Assembly (NCBI RefSeq): GCF_014529535.1
Contig: NC_050737.1
Span: 5,775,883 to 5,839,882 of the forward strand
DNA length: 64,000 bases
DNA from: Bradysia coprophila
Lineage: Eukaryota; Arthropoda; Insecta; Diptera; Sciaridae
Direction of reading: 5' to 3'
Shown here: positions 61,461 to 64,000 of the stretch, one piece after another
How the letters are laid out: the number at the start of each line of letters is the position of its first letter
How positions within the stretch are numbered: the stretch's first letter is position 1
Program-made: the position numbers and the translations under genes
The notes under the pieces: model-generated
What the model was told of the DNA's origin: nothing
Database searches by the model: none
What the model saw: the letters and a program-made list of their open reading frames with translations, nothing else

Positions 61461-64000
61461 TCCATTCCTAGCACTATAAACTTTCTTCGAACAAATCCGG
61501 TCCACCTCAACTTAGTTGTGTACAAATCCTTACACAGCCATTAAACACAGACATGTAACTCTAGATGATGGACAGTTAACCCATGACTGTTTTGGCGACA
61601 TTTTATATAGATGAACACGTCGATAAATGTGCTAATGCTAAATAATTTTTGGAAAAGGACTGACACAAGTGGGAACGAAATTACAAATAGAAATCTGTTT
61701 TCATTTACACATGAATTCTGTATCCGCAAACAGTATTTGGTGTAAAACTCAGGAAATTGTGATAATAATTCCAGCAAGTTTCGAAATATTCTGTTACTCT
61801 ATCACGAAGTGCTTAAACGCAAACATAAAATCAACACTTCCCGCTCGAAACAACATAATTTTATGTGCTAAACGTCTGTGTGCAGCACATGTTTACCAAA
61901 TTTGTGGAATTTTATCGTGATATTTATTTACATATTATCATAAAGAAACGCTGTACGAGCGATATTTTGTGAGACAGATTTTTCCTGTTCGACAATACGT
62001 GCCTTGCTTTTGCAATATTTCGCTGCTTTATAAAAGCTCATTAAAATTTTTGTTAATTGGAATACAGTAAACTTTCGCTCTGTCGTGCGATACTGTTAGT
62101 AAGACTTTTCGGTGAGATTGGGTCAACATAGCAAATGTTAATTGATTCAGGAAACTAAGTTGTAAGAGAATTAAACCATCGTTAATGTGTAATCTCACTG
62201 ATCTTGGAATGATTGATACGTTCAACGTGGGTACGCCTAATGTATTTTATATGTCCACTTGTTCAACATGCTCGTAAATGCAATACGGCATACGTCTCGC
62301 TTTCGTGTCGCTGCGAGTTTTTTACCGTTGCATTTGATATGTCACTTCTGTACTTTCATTTACATTTTCTCGTACTTGATGCTCATTAAAGTACTATGAT
62401 TGAGCGACTGAAAGCGTATGGCGCGGAACTGAGCGTCCGTTTAGTGAAGCTTATAATCAATAATAAAATGTTAGATACCTGTACTTACAAACTTGCCCCA
62501 CTGTTATTTATTTCATTGAACTGCAAACCTATTTGAAGTTCTTAAGCCTATAAAATGCTCCTTCTCACACTGACATCTCTGTGTTATGAGTGCATAAAAC
62601 ATCATATTAGTTCCCGCAAGCTTTTCAGCACTTCTCTCAGACGACAGTCTGTTAAAAATTAGGTCATGCTGGTTACGGAAGAGAATTTACAAGCAGATGT
62701 GACTTAGAGTTGAGGACCAAATTTAAGAGTTATATCAATCGTATTATACGCTATTTTAATATCAACGCTAATTTGTGTACTCAGCTGTTACATAACTTTA
62801 GATATTAGACTTGAGATTTTAAAGTTTTACTCATTCAGTTCTTCAACTGTTCTGGTTCTTGTTCTGTATAAGGGATTACGAGACCTCAGACACATATGAT
62901 ATCGACCGGAAAGACCATCAACATAAGTCCAAGCGTTAGCAATTTACACGTGGGAAAGAACGTAACATGGTTGGAATTTAATTCGTCACATTCTTAAACA
63001 AAAGTTTTAATTGTAAATATGTTGGTTATTATATTATGTCTTAGCCAAGGATCAGTTCGAGTACACTTTTAGGCTTTCTTTGTCTAACTTGAATTCCTCT
63101 AAAAAAATTCTATTACACTCTTCCCGTAGCAGCCTCTGCACAAAAAAACAATCCATCCATGTAACTGACCAGTTTCTAGAGCCGAACTTTCACTCGTATT
63201 TTTCGCTATTTTTTCGGTATGCATATTTGTTTATGTCTTTTCGTCAGAATACCTCTTGTCTGTGATTCTGGTCGTTGTTTTCGCATCTGATGTCGCGATC
63301 AATGATGTGTGCTTGTTGATTTAGGTCAAACCGTGGCGACGAAATGGAGCAGATTCCAATTTTATCCTTACTGCGATGGGAAAAAAACACTACAACGTAT
63401 ACTGCTGACACGCATATTGATACAATTCATTGAATAACGCCGTGTCATCAGCGTACACTTCGTCAAAAATACAGTTAAGCCTTTTTCACGGAGTTAGTTC
63501 AATTATGATATGTTTCACACTTATGGATCAGACGGAGCCGTGATCAGACAAGGTTGTTAAATGAGCACTGTCAGTTACTGAGGTTATTTTTTTATTCTCC
63601 CTGACGCATCTACCGACAGAGTTAGTAAGGAGCGCATTTTAAATTATTTTGATACACGGATCTCGGAACAAGGTGAAATACGGAATGTTTCTTGATTTGG
63701 CAGACTGTTGTATTACGATTGTAAGTCGCCGATACGCGTGATCAGGTGGACTGGCCAGTCTGTTGGTGACTAGACACAATTGACCTTCGCAAAAACAGCA
63801 ACAAATCAACATATCAGAAATCAAGTCGGATGTTCACCTTTAACAGAAACTGTAGACAATTCGTTGGATACAAGGAAACGATTATCTGTTACTTGTGAAG
63901 TATTTGGGTACACCAAAAGCGATAGATCGTAAGCAACTTTTCTAGACTCCAGATCATAAGTTATTTAGTTGTTTAGACTCAGATCTAGTTTCGAATTTAT
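61461..64000. other. gene-free stretch to the window end
   Basis: I see no supportable coding exon, RNA gene or repeat here. It may be intergenic or intronic. Confidence 0.5.

Noticed and set aside
1-64000. CRISPR arrays, bacterial operons or ribosomal RNA
   Set aside because: The genes are spliced animal genes, and no regularly spaced array or rRNA motif is visible.

Overview
The window is AT-rich animal DNA with spliced genes: short GT-AG introns, AATAAA poly(A) signals and long gene-poor stretches full of inverted repeats. An intact Ir40a-type ionotropic receptor points to an insect. The general look (compact genes and a very high density of short foldback elements) suggests a fly, perhaps a fungus-gnat-like dipteran; that last step is inference.

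Six genes look real. On the + strand are a C3orf33-like membrane protein with an SNase-like fold (7.87-9.73 kb), CTP synthase (10.68-13.36 kb) and a secreted cysteine-rich protein built from 40-residue repeats (50.33-51.08 kb). On the - strand are the ionotropic receptor Ir40a (29.55-32.41 kb), an HSPBAP1-type JmjC protein (35.50-36.99 kb) and an F-box protein (45.51-47.01 kb) whose frame is broken at an eight-base homopolymer. All exon models were read by hand from splice sites, with phase checked at each junction.

The most unusual region is 13.4-28.5 kb, directly downstream of CTP synthase. It is an irregular array of about 4-5 kb segments. Each segment is a subset of the same ordered modules: a decayed CTP synthase copy with introns still recognisable, a decayed HIBCH copy (3-hydroxyisobutyryl-CoA hydrolase), a + strand tRNA-like element followed by a T run, a conserved non-coding block, and a - strand tRNA-like element. 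The 76-nt core of that last element is identical in all four copies although everything around it has diverged. The protein-coding modules have died while the tRNA-like modules kept their A and B boxes.

The rest is intergenic and crowded with foldback (MITE-like) elements, notably a chain of abutting palindromes at 42.9-44.9 kb, a hAT-type MITE with an 8-bp target duplication and a paralogous empty site near 34 kb, a non-LTR retrotransposon remnant at 40.8-41.2 kb and an element rich in TATCGATA at 60.5-61.5 kb. From 51.2 kb to the end I see no convincing gene; it could be intergenic or part of a long intron.
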